Positions 53,928 to 64,000 of a stretch of DNA of 64,000 bases are shown one piece after another. Below the pieces are notes generated by a model. The model had not been told where the DNA came from. It saw nothing but the letters and a program-made list of their open reading frames with translations, and did not search any database. The DNA is from Plasmodiophora brassicae. Its lineage: Eukaryota; Endomyxa: Phytomyxea; Phytomyxea; Plasmodiophorida. The number at the start of each line of letters is the position of its first letter. The stretch's first letter is position 1. The position numbers were made by a program, and so were the translations under genes. The stretch is from the NCBI GenBank assembly GCA_036867785.1, contig CP145425.1, positions 62,001 to 126,000 on the forward strand. The letters run 5' to 3'.

Positions 53928-54420
53928 ATGCCGAAGCCCCCGGTCAAGGCCGCCGGCGGCCGACGCCAACCGACGCCTTCGGACGCCGCGAGGCCCGGTG
54001 CAGCCGCGGGCGCCGAGAAGCTGCGGTCGGTGCCGCCCGACTTCCTGGCGGGGTTCAAGGCAGCGCAGCGCGAGGGGAATCGCCCCACGTGCCCGCGCTT
54101 CCTGACATCAGGTACGTTGATGCTGGACCAGCGTCGGTCATTGGAAGGGCGCTAGGGCGAGCACCAGCCGCATCTCAACCCGTGCCGACGATACGCACCC
54201 TTGGACGACAGGGTTCGTCACCTGATGCTATGGGAGAACGAGCGTGCTCGGCGGGCGCTTGAACGCGACGACGAGTCGGGACATATCAGTGATGATCCTG
54301 ACGTCGTCGCCGGAACACGGAGACGGATACGACCAGAAGAAGGCTGAAGGTACCGACGCCAATGCGATCATGGAACACGAACGGCCGGCCGGAGACGCCG
54401 CCCAAGAAGGATTCACGACC
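53928..54420 (+). pseudogene. Plus copy of the duplicated gene, frameshifted
   Basis: Begins MPKPPVKAAGGRRQPT like its mirror at 52772 and keeps KLRSVPPDFLAGFKA; then RYAPLDDRVRHLMLWENERA parallels QYAPLDHVVRHLTMWQNDRA. Just downstream a one-base length difference relative to the minus copy puts the block ILTSSP into another frame, so the two copies cannot both be intact. It may instead supply 5' exons to the dsRBD gene that follows; I saw no splice pair that proves this. Confidence 0.4.
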
Positions 54421-54538
54421 CCGATCGCCGACGACCCGCCGTCGGGAGCGACAGCGCGATCACACGAGTGGTTCAGTCGCCCACGGACTGCGCGGTCTCG
54501 CCCGGTGTCTCTGGTCGAGTCCGCGTCCCGTTCAACGG

Positions 54539-56387
54539 ATGGTACAACCGTCGATGCTGACGCCGACCGGCGACGCCGTGCGCAGCGCGCTGGTCGCGCA
54601 GGTACGCGCGAAGCAAATCACATCGGTCAGGCTGCGGGACGGATCACTGTCGCGGCGCGTCACCTGACATCCCCTAGCAGGCGTTCGCTCTGCTGCATGC
54701 CTACACGCAGCTGCATGACAAGACGTCGGCCGTGTTCCAGTACACGATGGTCGACGGCCTGCACTGCGTGTCGATCATCGTGAAGGGCGCGGTCTGCGCG
54801 TCGGCCACAGCAGCGTCGAAGAAGCAGGCGAAGCTGATCGCCACCGAGAACTTCCTGCGGCAGGCCTGCCCCGAAGCGCTGGCGCTTCTGCAGCCGGCCT
54901 TGTCCCTGGCGTCGTCCAGTCCCGAGCCGCAGACCGGGTCTCCCGCCCCGGACGCGTTGCCAGCGGCCCCGCCACAGGTGCATCGATTCCGATGGCACCC
55001 TGTGGAGCCGCTGCGCCAGTCCACCCAGGTCGTGCACGATGCCGCACGTGGGGACCCGCTGGCCCCCATCGCACACGCCGTCGACATGGGCCACATCACA
55101 TCGCTATCCGACGCGCTGGACGACGTTGCCATGCGCCTTCACGGCTGCCTGCCGACGTTCGACGTGTCCCGGAGCGACGACGGCGACGAGTTCATCGTCC
55201 AGGTCCACGTTCGTGGCGTCCCGTTCGGAGCGGGTGCCAGCGCCAGCCGCGATCGCGCCCGGTCCCTGGCGATCGAAACCGCCCTGCGACAACTGGCGCC
55301 CACGATCGCCGCCCAGCTCGGCAAGCGCAACCGGGAACGTCGCCAGCAGGCGGCGTTGCCTGATGGGCGTCCCGTCGGGCGCTTTGCCCCAATGAACGGC
55401 GACGGGCGACCATCGGATCGTTGCGTTGACGGTGGGGCCGCTGATCGTTTCGCGATCGGTCACGTCGTGCGCCCCGCGCCCTGGTCCAATTTCTCGTCGA
55501 CGAACAAGTACGATGCACCGATCCGGTCGACGCTGGACGCGATCGGTTACGATCAGGGGCGCCGGTACGCCCAGGAGGACGCCCCCGCTGACCTGCCGAC
55601 GCGGGACCCGAAGCGGATCTGTCAACGCGTCCACGAGCCGGACGCGAACGCCTGCTCGCCGTCGCACGACCTCGGGCCATGGAATCCCCGACGTGGTGCG
55701 GTTAACGCCGATGGCAACGACGACGAGGATGATGATGTGCCTGACTGGGTGCGACGGGCTCCCCGGTATCCACCAGACAGCAGCAATGGTGCGATCGCAC
55801 AGGGCCCGCCGGTCGTCGTTCCTGTCGGTTCCGATGCCGACGACGCCAACGTGGACAAATCCGTGCCGATGACGCTCGACAGGTACGCGGCGCTCGACGT
55901 GGACTCGCTGGACCCCATCCTGCTCCAGTCCGACCTGCCGTTCGACCTTGGACCCGACGTACGGCACAAGACGCCCGTGTCGGCGCTTGGCGAGTTGCAC
56001 GACAAATTGTACGTCGCTCGCCGACTCGTTCATTCCCTGTAGACGCTGACCGTGTTTGGAACAGCATGCCCGCTGCATCGCTGTCGTACCGGGCGTCGAA
56101 CTCGGTGAGCTCGGCGCTGTCACGTCAGTTCACGTGCGATCTGGACCTCGGCCACCTGCACGTATCGGTAGGGTTCGCACAGTGCCGGGCGTCTCGTGAT
56201 GGCAGCGTTCGCTGACGATCCGCAGGCGTCCGTCAGCACGAACTCGAAGCACGCCAAGCACCATGCCGCCCAGAAGATGATCCAGCGCCTGTTGCCCAGC
56301 TGCACCAAGTACATCGACGTCATGCGCGTGCTGTCGAAACGATCGACCGTGGCGACGCTGGAAGGGTGGAGCGTGCCCGATAGATGA
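54539..56387 (+). CDS. TRBP/Loquacious-like protein with three dsRNA-binding domains
   Basis: Four exons: 54539..54625, 54678..56008, 56065..56167, 56226..56387 (introns 52, 56, 58 nt), 560 residues. dsRBD1 (~residues 30-95): FALLHAYTQLHDKTSAVFQY to ASKKQAKLIATENFL with the canonical KKxAK. dsRBD2 (~185-255): ITSLSDALDDVAMRLHG to SRDRARSLAIETAL, the lysines replaced by Arg. Then ~190 disordered acidic residues. dsRBD3 (~470-540) is assembled only by the last two splices: VSALGELHDKF, SRQFTCDLDLGHLHVS and TNSKHAKHHAAQKM. Three dsRBDs with a linker and a divergent third domain is the layout of TRBP, PACT and Loquacious, which partner Dicer; no helicase or RNase domain is present. The intron before dsRBD3 removes an in-frame stop that would otherwise truncate the protein. 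Start is the ATG before MVQPSMLTPTG; upstream exons are possible. Confidence 0.8.
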
Positions 56388-56525
56388 TCGCGGTCCACAT
56401 TGCGCCATTGGCCGCGTAGCAGGGACGATACGCCCCCAGGTGCATCCTTGTGTAGACTTACAACATTATTTATGCGCTGTCAATACATCCAGTAAACGTG
56501 GGCTGGTGACGGTAACAATCGCGGT

Positions 56526-59500
56526 TCATTCGTCCTCCTTCTCGTCGAGGGCCGTGTGAATCGACACCATCTGGGCGTCGTTCAGCTGGCTGGAATCCGT
56601 TCTCAGGACCGAGTACGGCAGCGTGTCCTCCAGCTGGCTCAGCTCGAGCGAACCCGCAGTCGTCACGAACTGTGGAGAGCGGACAGTCAGACCGAGAACC
56701 AACACAGCACCTACACATGCGTTCAACGTACGTAGCGAATGAACAGACGAATAGACGGCAGGTGGTGCGACGGGAAGGCCGCCTCCCGTTGCTTCATGTG
56801 GAAAACGGAGTAGCTGGCGAACCGCAGGAACGCGCTGAGCTGGTCTTTGATCCGCAACGAGACGTCTTCGACGGACAGCGACTCGTTCTCGATCGGCAGG
56901 TGCTGGAACGCACAGGTCAGGGCCCGGACGCACTCGGCAATGCAATGCCCATTGTTCGAGTGCGCCGACAGCGACAGGTCGAACACGGCCGACGACCACG
57001 ACTCGCAGATGAAGTGCAGGCCGAACAGGCACGGCATCAACGACCACAGCGAATCGTCCTCGGCGTTCAGCTTCAGCTGCCGCAGCGCGTTCTGAAGGTT
57101 CAGGTCGTTCTCGTTGCCGTCGGCCTTGAACGCACACCCCATCTCATGGGCAAGGTACTGCATGGTTTGCTCCCCAGGGGCAGGCTGCCCTGGGTCCACA
57201 TTCCACTCTTCGAACCGCCGAACCTGAGACAACCTTGCGTTAACCACCACCGGGAGCCGTTCGCTGACAACCGGACCGACATACCTGCTGGACAGCAGAC
57301 TTGAGAAACGGGATACGCGACTGGAGCGTTTGCTGCAGAGCGTGATAGAGGATTCGTCGCAGTTTCAGGATCGACCCGATCAGCACGGCGTGCCTGAAGA
57401 GGTCGTCCAGGCCGGTCAGCTTCTTGACCGCTTCCAGCCAGGCGGTCGGCTGCGCCATGCGACGCGACACCTTCAGCAGCGTGGCGCTGTTGTTCGACAG
57501 GCAGCGTTTGATCTCGAGCGCGGATTCCTGGACCTGGCTCAGCAGGCGACTTTCCAGAGCGCGCACGCCATGTGCGCCCGCAAACTGGCAGAACGCCTGG
57601 AGTTCGTTGATCTCCAGGTAGTCATGGGCCAGGAGACTGGCCGAATCGGTGGTCGTCGTAGACGCCTGATGCCCCTGAGAAGGCATCAGTTGACGCGATT
57701 CCAGATACTGTATACCGCAGACCTTGTCGTTCAGGCATCTGGTGTTGCTCAGGAACGCCATCGACGTATCCGAGTAGACCAGCTGGCCCTGCGACACCCA
57801 CTTCACGAACCCGGATGAGAAGAAACGCAAGAACAGGCCCCCGCATGTCTTCATGTCCATGTCCGACGATGCAAGTTTCGAGACAGGGTTGACACGGCCG
57901 GGCGCTTGTGATGGACCCATGGTGACGTCGCTGAATTCCTCGAAGAGCACTATCGTCACGAGAGCGGTTTCAGAGACGCGCCGTCCACATCGCACTGGAG
58001 CACTGACCCTCTTTCAGCAGGCTCTCCATACCGATGTCAATGTGAGCCTGGACCTCCTGCGATGGCAAAGTCAGGACCCGGATCCATACACGTAGCGTTT
58101 ACTCGAGTACCTGGACAGCTCGTAGAATCAGTTTGCACTTGATGAGGAACTTGGTGGGTCGTTCGAATTTGCCGTTGCTGGTGGCGGCTCCTCGAAGGAC
58201 TTCCTTAAGGGCCGCCTTCAGGGCAGCAACAAGGTATTGACCTGACCAGCATATAAGACGCAACGAACGACTGCAAGCCGGACGAGCAGGCGCACCTGGC
58301 CACAGCTGCTGATCGTACACCTGAATGGTTTGGTTGTCTCGAAACGCCGAGCAGATGTTGCCACAGATCTGCCGGGTATACTCGATACGTCGAGCAATCT
58401 GGTAGAAAGGCGACCCTTCCGGTAGGCCCGTCGTCCGCCCAGCGGGACACCCGCCCTAACAGGTCCAGTAATTCAGACGTCAACATGAGGGCCTCCTTCG
58501 TCGGTCGGCAGACCATTGCATAAAGCTGCAGCATGTCAGCATACAGAACGCGGAAGGCGTTGCCGACGTGGGCGCATATCGCCTGCAGGTTCTTTTCGGC
58601 CAACGCCACCGACTCTGGACACGACGTGGTCAGTCGAATGCGATTGCACGATTGGCGGCAGCGACACCTGTGGCGATCGTAGGCTGTTCTTCCGGGCACA
58701 GACGGTGCAGGTTCTGTTTGGCGGAGAAGTACAGGCTGACAAACGAGAAGCAGTATCGTGGAATATGCCCGCGGCAGTGCAGGCTTCGCACGAACGACTC
58801 GGTGACCTCGTTCGTGAAGTAGAACAGGTCGGCGAGCGATGCGAACTGGCGCAGCTGGGCCGGCAGACCGTCGATGCAACGCGACCGGAAGCAGACCGTG
58901 TTCAGGTGCACGACCAGGTTCTTGGCGGCCGCGGTTCGGCTGCCTCCTTGCGCCGAGATCAGCATGGCCGATAACCTGTAGCAGTTCATGCGCAGCCCTT
59001 GCAACGATTCCGAATCGGTGGCGACGTCGGCCACGCTGAGCGACTGCAACAGGAGCCGCCCGTGAGCCGACGCGCGGATGTCTTTGGCCAGTTCCTCGAC
59101 CAGCTGGACCGTGCCGGCCATTGACGTGCGGAACGACTCGACGTAGTACGCCTTGATGACGTCGTCGTGCGTGGCAACCAGGCCGCTGAGCTGGTCGACC
59201 AGGAAGAACAGCTCGCTGATGTAGTCGTCTTCGAACGACTCCTCGGTCGTCCACTTCTTCCAGTCGCGCGCCAGCGGCTGCCGGGCGCACAGGTGGTTGA
59301 AGTACCACATGATCTCCTGGCGGCACAGCGACAGGATCGCGAGGACGATCGGGAGCTTTGGGGCGACCAGGCCGGGCACTTCATGCAGGAGCGAGCAGAG
59401 GACGGAGGCCTGCGCACGCAGGAAACGACGTGCGTCGGCGTGTTCGGAAACGGATTCGTTGACCGCGTGCAGACGAGCCGCCTTCGTCAGCTCCTTCAGC

Positions 59501-60544
59501 TTCGGCAGCTTGAGCTTCTTGGCGAATGGCGAGACGAGCAACGCGTCGTACTGGTCGTGGATGCAGAACGTCACGTTGCGGAATATGGAGACGACGAGGC
59601 CGTGCTGGAGAGCGAGGCGAAGGATGTCGCGCGTGTCGTCGTTCTGGAGCTCGGTGGGGCAGACGAGGAAACCGTACAGGACCCATAGGCAGAAACGACC
59701 CAGCAGTTGCAACTCGAAGTAGACGTCGGAGCTGGCGGGCCGCGTCAGCTGATCCGGGTTGTCGAATATGCTGAGGTAGCCCTTCTCCCTGATGACCGCC
59801 AGCTGCCCGTTCTCCGAGAACCGGTGCCCCATCGCCAGCAGAATATGCCCGACGCGATGCGACAGCTGCTCACAGTCCTCCTGCAGCTGGCGAATCGGGT
59901 TCGCGTAGTCGATCAGGAACTTGGACACTCTGGCAAGGACGACGTCAGAACGGACCGGTCCCATGCCATGCAGCGAACAGGGCGCTCCGTTACTTTTGAT
60001 AGCTGGGCTCGAACGTCGACTGCGTGCAATTGTACGCATGGGCGAATATGATGCAGAAGTCCTTGCGGTCCTGCAGGCTGTCGACCAGCAGCAGCAGCTG
60101 CGTCAGGCTGGTCAGAAGGTCCATGAACCAGATCGTCAGGTCCCGCACGATATCGAACTGCGCGCGACAACGTTCAATGCCTCGAAAGGGACGCGCGTCG
60201 AACGACAGACTCACCTGCAAATCCAGGATGTCGGTCGCGACATCGTTCAGGAGTTTCGTCGTTTCCTCCTTGAACTGGCAGACATCGACGAGCGTGTAGT
60301 AATACGGCGCCAGCGCGTCGTGGATGTCGCCCGCATGCTGCTTGAAATAGTTGAACGACGGGCCCTTCTCGATGGCGTTGGCCTGGAATTCCGGGAACTT
60401 CTTCACGAACTTCTGGCAGATCTTGTCCATGTTGCTGTCGAGCACAGCCGGGCGCTTGAACGACATCAGCAGGTGGTGGCAGCGCGCCATCAGCCCCGCG
60501 CACGCATCGTTCAGCAGCAGCAGCCGCTCGGCGACCTTCGCCAT
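56526..60544 (-). CDS. NCKAP1: NAP1/HEM1/NCKAP1 subunit of the WAVE regulatory complex
   Basis: Nine exons: 60544..59994, 59929..58668, 58614..58451, 58398..58296, 58241..58111, 58056..58008, 57949..57285, 57223..56732, 56669..56526; introns 52-64 nt; 1,186 residues, close to the ~1,130 of NCKAP1. Family blocks in order: LLLLNDACAGLMARCHHLL, YYYTLVDVCQFKEE, VSKFLIDYANPIRQL, LWVLYGFLVCPTEL, RFLRAQASVLCSLLHEVPGL, GLRMNCYRLSAMLISAQGG, YSFV-like RYCFSFVSLYFSAKQNLHRL, CPEE, RPTKFLIKCKL and GGLFLRFFSSGFVKWVSQ. NAP1 pairs with Sra1/CYFIP and relays Rac-GTP to WAVE and Arp2/3 for branched actin. Splice sites were each checked for phase; the 54-nt fourth intron is stop-free. Confidence 0.93.
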
Positions 60545-60967
60545 GGTCCCGCTCGGTCGTCTGCCGCGACGAACCCGATGGCCAACCCTGTCCTGGAATC
60601 GACCGACTCCGTTTCGGTTTCGAACAATCAACGGGTGGGTCGAACTATTTTTGGAACCTCCAAAAAAAGGTCGTACTTAGGTAGGTACTCGTTTTATGGA
60701 ACGGACCAGTGGCCCCTGATGCAGTCGTTGCACGTGGCCTGGTTCCTGGTACGTTTCGGTTGCGTTCTGTGAGGGCGTCGCCGTTCATGGCCGTCGATAG
60801 GTCGTCGTCGTCGCAGCAGAGCGTATCTTGTCCGACTGGGAGAGGACGCGAGTCCGGCCGCACGTGCTGTGACTTGTGACCGCCTGCCGACAGTCAGGCT
60901 CGGTCTGCTATCACAGGTGTCGGTAGGCGGGAGCGGCGGCGGGCGTGGACAGGGCCGGCGACCACCG
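60545..60967. promoter_or_regulatory. Divergent promoter region of NAP1 and G-alpha 2
   Basis: 423 bp between divergent ATGs. Contains an inverted repeat TTTTTGGAACCTCCAAAAAA at 60649-60668, one end of which (CCAAAAAAAGG, 60661-60671) resembles a lengthened CArG box. No gene seen. Regulatory meaning is a guess. Confidence 0.35.
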
Positions 60968-62565
60968 ATGACCTGTCTGCCATGCCTGGCCTCGCCCGAG
61001 GTCGTAGGGGACAGGGCGATCACGAAGAAGATCACCGTGGAAGCCGCCGCCGCGTCTGTTCCGGTCGTCCTGTTCCTGGGTACTCGATCGAATCTGCCCG
61101 CAATGCCCTGACGTCCAACACGCACATGCCTATAGGGTCCGGTGAAAGTGGCAAATCCACCTTCTTCCGTCAGCTGCGTCTATGTTGGCAATTGGTGAGG
61201 GTGCTCGTTTCTGTCAGCTTCTGACGAGTGTCGGTCAGTGCACGGCGGAGGATATACCCCTCAAGAACGCGAACAGTACGCGCCGTGACACAGTGTTGTG
61301 CCCGCGATGACGGAACCTCGAATAGGTTCCAGCAACCTATCAGACAAATGATCATCCATGATATACACGCGCTGATCGTGGCACTGGATCGGCCGGAAGT
61401 CGTTGCCGCGCTGCAAGGCGGGCCGCCGGTGCTGCCAAGTTCAACGATGGAAGCGATGCGGACGATATCGGAATACGCGCGTGCAGGTAAGACACCCATC
61501 CTGCCATCGTTCGCAACGATGGCGAATCAAGTCGAATTTGGCCCAGGTTGCCCGAATTGCGATCTGACCACTGAGATGGCCGGGCTCATTGCCATGGTCT
61601 GGACCGATTCCAGCATCCAGCAGGTTCTCCATTGCCGGGCACAGATACCTTGTTATGTCAACGCCTGAGTCGATCACAGGTTTATGAACTGAAGCGCTTA
61701 TTCCACCTTGGCGAGCACGCCGCCTATTTCTTCGGCAAGGTCCATGAGATCGCCAAAGCCGATTGGATGCCTAACGATCAGGACCTTGTCACGTTTCGTG
61801 TGCGGACCACAGGTAGTGGACCGCTTCACCTGAAACAGGAACGCTCATGTTTCTCGCAGGCGTTTGCGATCAGAAGATTGTGCTGTGGGACAACGTCTTT
61901 CGCATCGTCGATGTTGGCGGTCAACGCAGCGAGAGAAGAAAATGGTTTGGCGGGCCCCTTCGCGAAACACCTAATGTGCACAGTCTCATCCGCCCTAATA
62001 GGATTATGCAGTTCTCAGGTGTGGCTGCCATTCTTTTCGTTGTTGCTACGTCCGAATACGACCAGACCTGCCTTGAGGTGCGCAAGGTATCGAGCTTCGT
62101 TGAAACGCCCCTAACATCACTGCGTTATCAGGATAATGTCACAAACCGCCTGGACGAATCCTTGGGTGTCTTCGTGGACGTCTGCAGGAACGAAGCTGTG
62201 AAGAACAGTGGCATGATCGGTATGGTCTGCACATAGGAGCCTGCGACCTGGCTGTGCTCTTTTACTAATGCGTGTCGTCAGTTTTCTTCAATAAGACCGA
62301 CCTGTTCTTGAAGAAACTGCCGGTCGTTCCGTTTGGGAACTTCATCAAAGACTACACAGGGGACGGGTCACCGAAATCAGTGTCGCTGTACATTGTCGAC
62401 CTGTTCACGCGGAAGGCGAACGACGCGTTCAAGGAGATCAGCGCGAACAAGCGAATCTACCCGCACTGGACAACGGCCATCGACAGAGGCAACGTCAAGA
62501 AAGTGTTCGATTCGCTGAGGGACATAATATTGCGTTTACTGCTCAGTTCGGAGAACTTGCTGTAG
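60968..62565 (+). CDS. Heterotrimeric G-protein alpha subunit 2
   Basis: Nine exons: 60968..61079, 61136..61183, 61239..61275, 61326..61623, 61680..61812, 61860..61944, 62002..62077, 62132..62219, 62282..62565; introns 47-62 nt; 386 residues. G boxes: GSGESGKST (P-loop; its first Gly is split by intron 1), VRTTG (catalytic Arg loop), DVGGQRSERRKW (switch II), FNKTDLF (NKxD), then KKVFDSLRDIIL at the C-terminus, ending SSENLL. The N-terminus MTCLPCLA has two Cys for palmitoylation but no Gly2. Several intron positions coincide with those of G-alpha 1 (inside the W of switch II, phase 2; before the D after the SEYD helix, phase 0). It lacks the long helical-domain insertion of G-alpha 1 and has a shorter one in another place. 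Confidence 0.93.
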
Positions 62566-62908
62566 TCAACATACTGCATAAAACTCAACCCAGAAAGGTC
62601 TTTGTCGCACAAATTCGTATGAGCGGTGTGACCTTCAGCATTAGGGCCTTCAGCCTCGCTTGGTAGGTCCTACATCGAAGCCCAGACGACGACCAACATC
62701 GCGACGCATCACAACACGAAATCAAACCGAGGGAAAGACCGGCTACATAATCTGACATAGACCAGGTGAAAGAGGAACAACAGGCATCGGGCGGAGGACC
62801 TGAAAAGCAAAGTCTCGGCGGCAGTGGCCGAGGCCAGCCAGATAAAAACAGCCCGCACGGTGTCCGCGACGGAGTCCGTAACGACAAAGTTGTCGGGAGC
62901 GTCGACTG
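62566..62908. other. Intergenic, no gene seen
   Basis: 343 bp between two co-directional genes. The plus frame from ~62766 is open and polar (EEQQASGGGPEKQ) and may be 5' coding or UTR of the next gene. Confidence 0.4.
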
Positions 62909-63544
62909 ATGGGTGCCCCTGTCGACACCGGTGCCGTACCACGTCGCCTACGGAAGCGCCCGAGGAAGGGCGTCGGACCGCAGAGCCGCGAAACTGTTGT
63001 GGACAGCCTTGTCAAGCAAGGTGGGGGGTCCGCAGGATAGTCTTTTGGTGTACCTTTACTTACTGTACGATAGTGCTTGCGGAGGGCACTTCCGTTTCTA
63101 CTGGCAATCTGCTGCATTCTTTCTTGAAACGGGTTCACAACTCAGCACCGATCGTCGATTCACAGCGTCAACCCGATGGTTCGTTTACGGCTACGGTATC
63201 GTCCAATTGTACGGTTGTCGGCCGAGGATCGTCAACAGTGCATCCGTCGGAAGCGAAACGTGCCGCTGTCCTCGATGCGTTGTCGAACCTTTGCCCTGAG
63301 GTTACCGATGCACTGTCTCGCGCGTCTACCCAAACGACGCCATGCAGTCAGCCGTCCGACATGGTAAGCGTCGATTTGAAGTTACTACGCGGTCGACGGT
63401 CACACTTGCTGATCATAGGCCTGGCTATTCGACGAGATTAAACGTGCGATCAAGGAAAAAAGGGCATCAGGCATGTTTCCGAGCGATGGCCGTGTGCACC
63501 ACTGGCCAAACGACGAAGATTCGCGATTGCCTGCACCGATATGA
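62909..63544 (+). CDS. Small protein with one dsRNA-binding-like domain
   Basis: Three exons: 62909..63020, 63074..63363, 63419..63544 (introns 53 and 55 nt), 175 residues. A basic N-terminus (RRLRKRPRKG) is followed by a dsRBD-like module of ~65 residues: NLLHSFLKRVHNSAPIV (helix 1), PDGSFTATVSSNCTVVG (strands), then EAKRAAVLDALSNL (helix 2). The K-K-x-A-K motif is reduced to EAKRAA. The last exon adds WLFDEIKRAIKEKRASGMFP. The gene might continue past the TGA at 63542 with further exons. It is the second dsRBD-type gene within 9 kb. Confidence 0.55.
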
Positions 63545-63690
63545 TCGTCTTGACTTGTGCACAACGATAGACGAATTGCCAATTCTGGATGCGATGGGCC
63601 GCTCGGCACGACCTCAAAAGCATCATATCCCCTCCGAAGGGTACCGACGGACAGACGTCTACCGTAATAATACTACCACCATGGGAACAT

Positions 63691-63825
63691 GAAATTGCAT
63701 AACGGTGACGAAATTTTTGCATAGCGGGGACATAATTTTTGCATGACGGGGAACAAATTGAAGGATGGCGAGGAACAATTGAATGGATCGCAGGGAAGAA
63801 ATGCGTGGATGAGTGGCCCAAAATA
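63691..63825. repeat. Degenerate ~22-bp tandem repeat array
   Basis: About six units of the type AAATTTTTGCATAGCGGGGAC, AATTTTTGCATGACGGGGAAC, AAATTGAAGGATGGCGAGGAAC, decaying rightward. A-rich and G-rich halves alternate. Non-coding. The remaining bases to 64000 show nothing I can assign. Confidence 0.7.
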
Positions 63826-64000
63826 AATGGATCGTCTCCGTGCAGGCGAGATGGGCGAAGGTGAGGCCTCTTCATCTTCCGTTGCAGAACAACGTCACCT
63901 GAACAATAGCGGAGACACAGCCGACAACGATACGTGTGGAAAACCGTATCGCTGACGTACGTACCGTACCTTAAGGTATTCTGACTTCATATTCCGCGGC

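Larger units (their letters stand above)
52645..54060. repeat. Head-to-head inverted duplication with ~1.07-kb loop
   Basis: 52645-52816 and 53884-54060 are reverse complements, nearly identical over ~170 bp (block CGGTCAAGGCCGCCGGCGGC on one side is mirrored on the other). Homology continues outward at lower identity to ~52490 and ~54270. Each arm carries the 5' end of the same gene, so the two gene copies are transcribed away from each other. Confidence 0.85.

Overview
The window is nuclear DNA from a unicellular eukaryote. It is GC-rich (roughly 55-60% by eye) and very gene-dense. Most genes are broken by tiny introns; I modelled about 80, nearly all 47-75 nt, usually GT-AG with a frequent GTACG-type donor and a CTGAC/CTAAC/CTCAC-like branch site close to the acceptor. 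The gene set (WAVE-complex NAP1, two heterotrimeric G-alpha subunits, RasGEF, TBL1, FtsH/AFG3 protease, RPB9, RRS1, DPH7) excludes a prokaryote or a virus. LRRC49-, WDR31- and SFI1-like genes suggest a flagellate stage. My best guess, from GC, compactness and intron size, is a phytomyxean/rhizarian of the Plasmodiophora kind; this is an impression and not a database result. All exon boundaries were placed by eye from reading frame, splice signals and protein-family fit.

Layout. 0-5.4 kb: tail of an EMAPII-type tRNA-binding protein, HPPD, an ankyrin-FYVE-SNARE fusion and a RasGEF. 5.4-6.7 kb: a scrap zone holding a copied AFG3 tail and a fold-back copy of a ubiquitin-protease-like fragment. 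6.7-19.3 kb: AFG3-like protease, a transposon-related protein, two tandem ankyrin proteins, a cyclic-nucleotide-binding protein, RRS1, an aspartokinase with a decayed homoserine dehydrogenase half, and a nine-exon acyl-CoA thioesterase. 19.5-25.3 kb: a tandem repeat, a secreted CAP protein, YbeY, a CobW GTPase and acylphosphatase. 25.5-30.7 kb: a giant SFI1-like centrin-binding-repeat protein. 30.7-45.8 kb: WDR31, several small unknowns, TBL1, G-alpha 1, DPP III, a coiled-coil protein, LRRC49 and DPH7. 46-49.2 kb: RPB9, a secreted class-I isoprenoid-synthase-like protein and a small CapZIP/FAM21-like protein.

49.3-54.5 kb is the accessory part: nested inverted repeats, hairpins, a dispersed coding repeat and a head-to-head inverted duplication in which one copy is frameshifted. 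Next to it lies a triple-dsRBD gene with TRBP/Loquacious architecture (54.5-56.4 kb), then NAP1, a second G-alpha and a second dsRBD gene (62.9-63.5 kb).

Functionally the window mixes housekeeping genes with signalling (G-alpha, RasGEF, cNMP), actin/WAVE and flagellar or basal-body genes. The most unusual items are the SNARE fusion, the aspartokinase pseudo-bifunctional enzyme, the secreted isoprenoid-synthase-like protein, the micro-exon that encodes a P-loop exactly, and the dsRBD pair flanking a repeat island.
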